DNA of 15,621 nucleotides from DASXTW01 sp046726275 (lineage in GTDB: Bacteria > Actinomycetota > UBA4738), in the NCBI GenBank assembly GCA_046726275.1, contig JBKPAF010000073.1, positions 1-15,621 on the forward strand, given 5' to 3'. Position 1 is the stretch's first letter. Each line of letters begins with the position of its first letter. The translations under genes were made by a program, and so were the position numbers. Positions 14,343 through 15,621 of the stretch are shown here, in pieces. The notes below the pieces were generated by a model that did not search any database, was not told the origin of the DNA, and saw only the letters and a program-made list of their open reading frames with translations.

Positions 14343-15613
14343 CGGCGCGTTTGAAGCGTCCGATTCGGCTCTTCCATCGCGGATTCCGTTTCGGCCGCCG
14401 ACCCGCCCAGCGGGGTGGCACTGACCGGCTGGCGGGCGGGCGCACCTTGAGTGAGCGGGGCGACCGCGGGGTGTCCCACTCGGCCGAAGGTCCTCCTGAC
14501 CAGGATCAGGACCCGCGGAATGTCCTCAAAGCTCGCTCGAAGCTCTTCGTCGAGCGACTGAAGCCATCGCCGGGGCGCTCCTGCAGCCACGAGAGCGATG
14601 ACGGTGGTGGCTCCCTCCAAGGTGTACGGCATCGACGTGCCGTCGAAGTGAGCTGAAACGAGCTGGTCAGCCCGGTGGGCATCCAGCCGCGACTGTGCCT
14701 TCAGAACCTGGAGCACGACCATGAGAGCCCGGTTCGTTCGTCGCCCCTTCATTACGAGCACGCAGCAGACCTTTCTCGCCTCGGCTGGGTCGTTGAGCCG
14801 TTCCCCCGAGGCGTTGATGAGGCCGGTCACAGCGGGGATTCCCGGCTGGGAATCGAGTCTGTGCCAGATGGCGGGGATCAAGCCGCGGGGATAGATCTGC
14901 GCCCTCCGGTAGATCTGCCACGGGAGGATGTCGGAGAGAGGGAATCGAACCCGGGCTGAAAACGCGGCATCGGCCCCAAACTCCCGGTTCGCCTGCTCGA
15001 GGGTGTGGAGAGGCCGTCGAGCCACGATGAGCAGGAGTACGAGGACAGTGGCTATCGCTGCGCCACCGAGGGCTCCCAGGAGGGTGTTTTGCCGGGTGAG
15101 AGGCGGCTGCCGGCTGCCTGGCACGCCACCCGGGCCGAACACCGCGAAGGTGCCCATTTGCCTGTCGGTCGCCGCCGAAGCGAAGCTCTCTGCGGCTGTG
15201 GACGCCATGTCTGCGGCGAGCTGACGATCCCTGGACCGACCAGTGATGCGCAGCGCGACCGTGCCCGAGACCGACTTGGCCCGCAGCTGACCACTTGCCA
15301 GCAGCGCCGGAGGCGTGGTCGTGAGACCGAGTCTGTCGATCACTGGCTGGAGAACGGTGTTCGTGGTAAACGCCGCCTCGGCCAGGGGGCCGAAGTCCGC
15401 CGCCTGAATCGAGCTTGACGACGCAACGACCAGGGCGTCGGCTTCGTAGACGATCGGCGCCTTTCGGGCGCTCCCGAACCCGATCACGGCGCCGATGAGA
15501 GCGCCTGCGACGATCGCCCACCACCAGTGGGCCAGGATCGCGTACGCGGGCTTGTCGCTCAGCTCACGCGGCTGTTCCACTGTCTGCATGACGACTCGGT
15601 CAGGCCCTTTCAC
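14324..15613 (-). CDS. Wzz-like chain-length protein B with degenerate BY-kinase-like tail, 429 aa
   Basis: This is a polysaccharide co-polymerase homologue with a first membrane helix (about 30-48), an extracytoplasmic domain and a second helix (about 178-197). The outer domain contains DFGPLAEAAFTTNTVLQPVI (73-92) and RLGLTTTPPALL (94-105), aligning residue for residue with Wzz-like A. The tail begins like BY-kinases (ARRPLHTLEQANREFG, 198-213). But at the expected Walker A site it reads VCCVLVMKGRRTNRAL (282-297), without the GKS/T. A later ATTVIALVAAGAPRRWLQSL (335-354) resembles the strand and helix after Walker B. A Pro/Ala-rich end follows. Probably it is catalytically dead. The start is a GTG near the window edge; an in-frame ATG at 15589 is a possible alternative. 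It converges on the ligase gene with a 19-bp overlap. Confidence 0.78.
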   Translation of the reverse strand: MKGPDRVVMQTVEQPRELSDKPAYAILAHWWWAIVAGALIGAVIGFGSARKAPIVYEADALVVASSSSIQAADFGPLAEAAFTTNTVLQPVIDRLGLTTTPPALLASGQLRAKSVSGTVALRITGRSRDRQLAADMASTAAESFASAATDRQMGTFAVFGPGGVPGSRQPPLTRQNTLLGALGGAAIATVLVLLLIVARRPLHTLEQANREFGADAAFSARVRFPLSDILPWQIYRRAQIYPRGLIPAIWHRLDSQPGIPAVTGLINASGERLNDPAEARKVCCVLVMKGRRTNRALMVVLQVLKAQSRLDAHRADQLVSAHFDGTSMPYTLEGATTVIALVAAGAPRRWLQSLDEELRASFEDIPRVLILVRRTFGRVGHPAVAPLTQGAPARQPVSATPLGGSAAETESAMEEPNRTLQTRRYPAID

Positions 15614-15621
15614 CTCGTCCT

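Noticed and set aside
14324..15613. Calling Wzz-like B an active tyrosine autokinase
   Set aside because: No Walker A lysine motif or terminal tyrosine cluster is present in the cytoplasmic tail.
1..15621. tRNA, rRNA, insertion sequence, CRISPR array or attachment site
   Set aside because: No cloverleaf, transposase, direct-repeat array or terminal inverted repeats were seen on either strand.

Overview
The window is GC-rich (about 60-65% by eye), densely coded bacterial DNA with many GTG, TTG and possibly CTG starts and almost no intergenic space. Codon use and gene content suit an uncultured high-GC bacterium such as an actinobacterial or neighbouring soil lineage, but no marker gene fixes the taxonomy. 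The whole window is part of an exopolysaccharide/capsule-type glycan locus. It has a flippase, an O-antigen ligase/polymerase, two chain-length (Wzz-like) proteins, a GT4 glycosyltransferase, a sulfotransferase and an AP-superfamily phosphohydrolase.

Layout. Positions 1-1806 (+) hold the 3' end of an unidentified gene, joined by an ATGA overlap to a COG3379-type AP-superfamily protein. Positions 1737-10006 (-) hold a tight eight-gene operon read right to left: sulfotransferase, HprK-like kinase, thymidylate-kinase-like P-loop kinase, D-2-hydroxyacid dehydrogenase, phosphoenolpyruvate mutase, ATP-grasp ligase, membrane-anchored secreted protein of unknown function, GT4 glycosyltransferase. Most junctions overlap by 4 nt or are separated by only 4-16 nt. 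A 294-bp divergent intergenic region (10007-10300) with inverted repeats separates it from four assembly and export genes of alternating orientation: flippase (+), Wzz-like A (-), O-antigen ligase/polymerase (+), Wzz-like B (-).

Main point of interest. The operon contains a convincing PEP mutase, the committing enzyme for C-P bond formation, but the window has no phosphonopyruvate decarboxylase. The genes beside it encode a 2-hydroxyacid dehydrogenase with its catalytic Arg, Glu and His intact and an ATP-grasp ligase. The economical hypothesis is PEP -> phosphonopyruvate -> phosphonolactate (reduction replacing decarboxylation as the driving step), then ATP-dependent coupling to an amine or other acceptor. 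The two kinases, the sulfotransferase and the glycan machinery would place the product on an exported polysaccharide. This would be a phosphonate-decorated (possibly also sulfated) glycan system. The enzyme families are seen in the sequence; the pathway order and the product are inference.

Other points. The two Wzz-like proteins are paralogues whose cytoplasmic tails look like BY-kinase domains without ATP-binding motifs. The ATP-grasp gene appears to start at a CTG overlapping the mutase stop codon. Convergent genes overlap at their 3' ends at two places (70 bp and 19 bp). I saw no tRNA, rRNA, insertion sequence, CRISPR array or clear intrinsic terminator.
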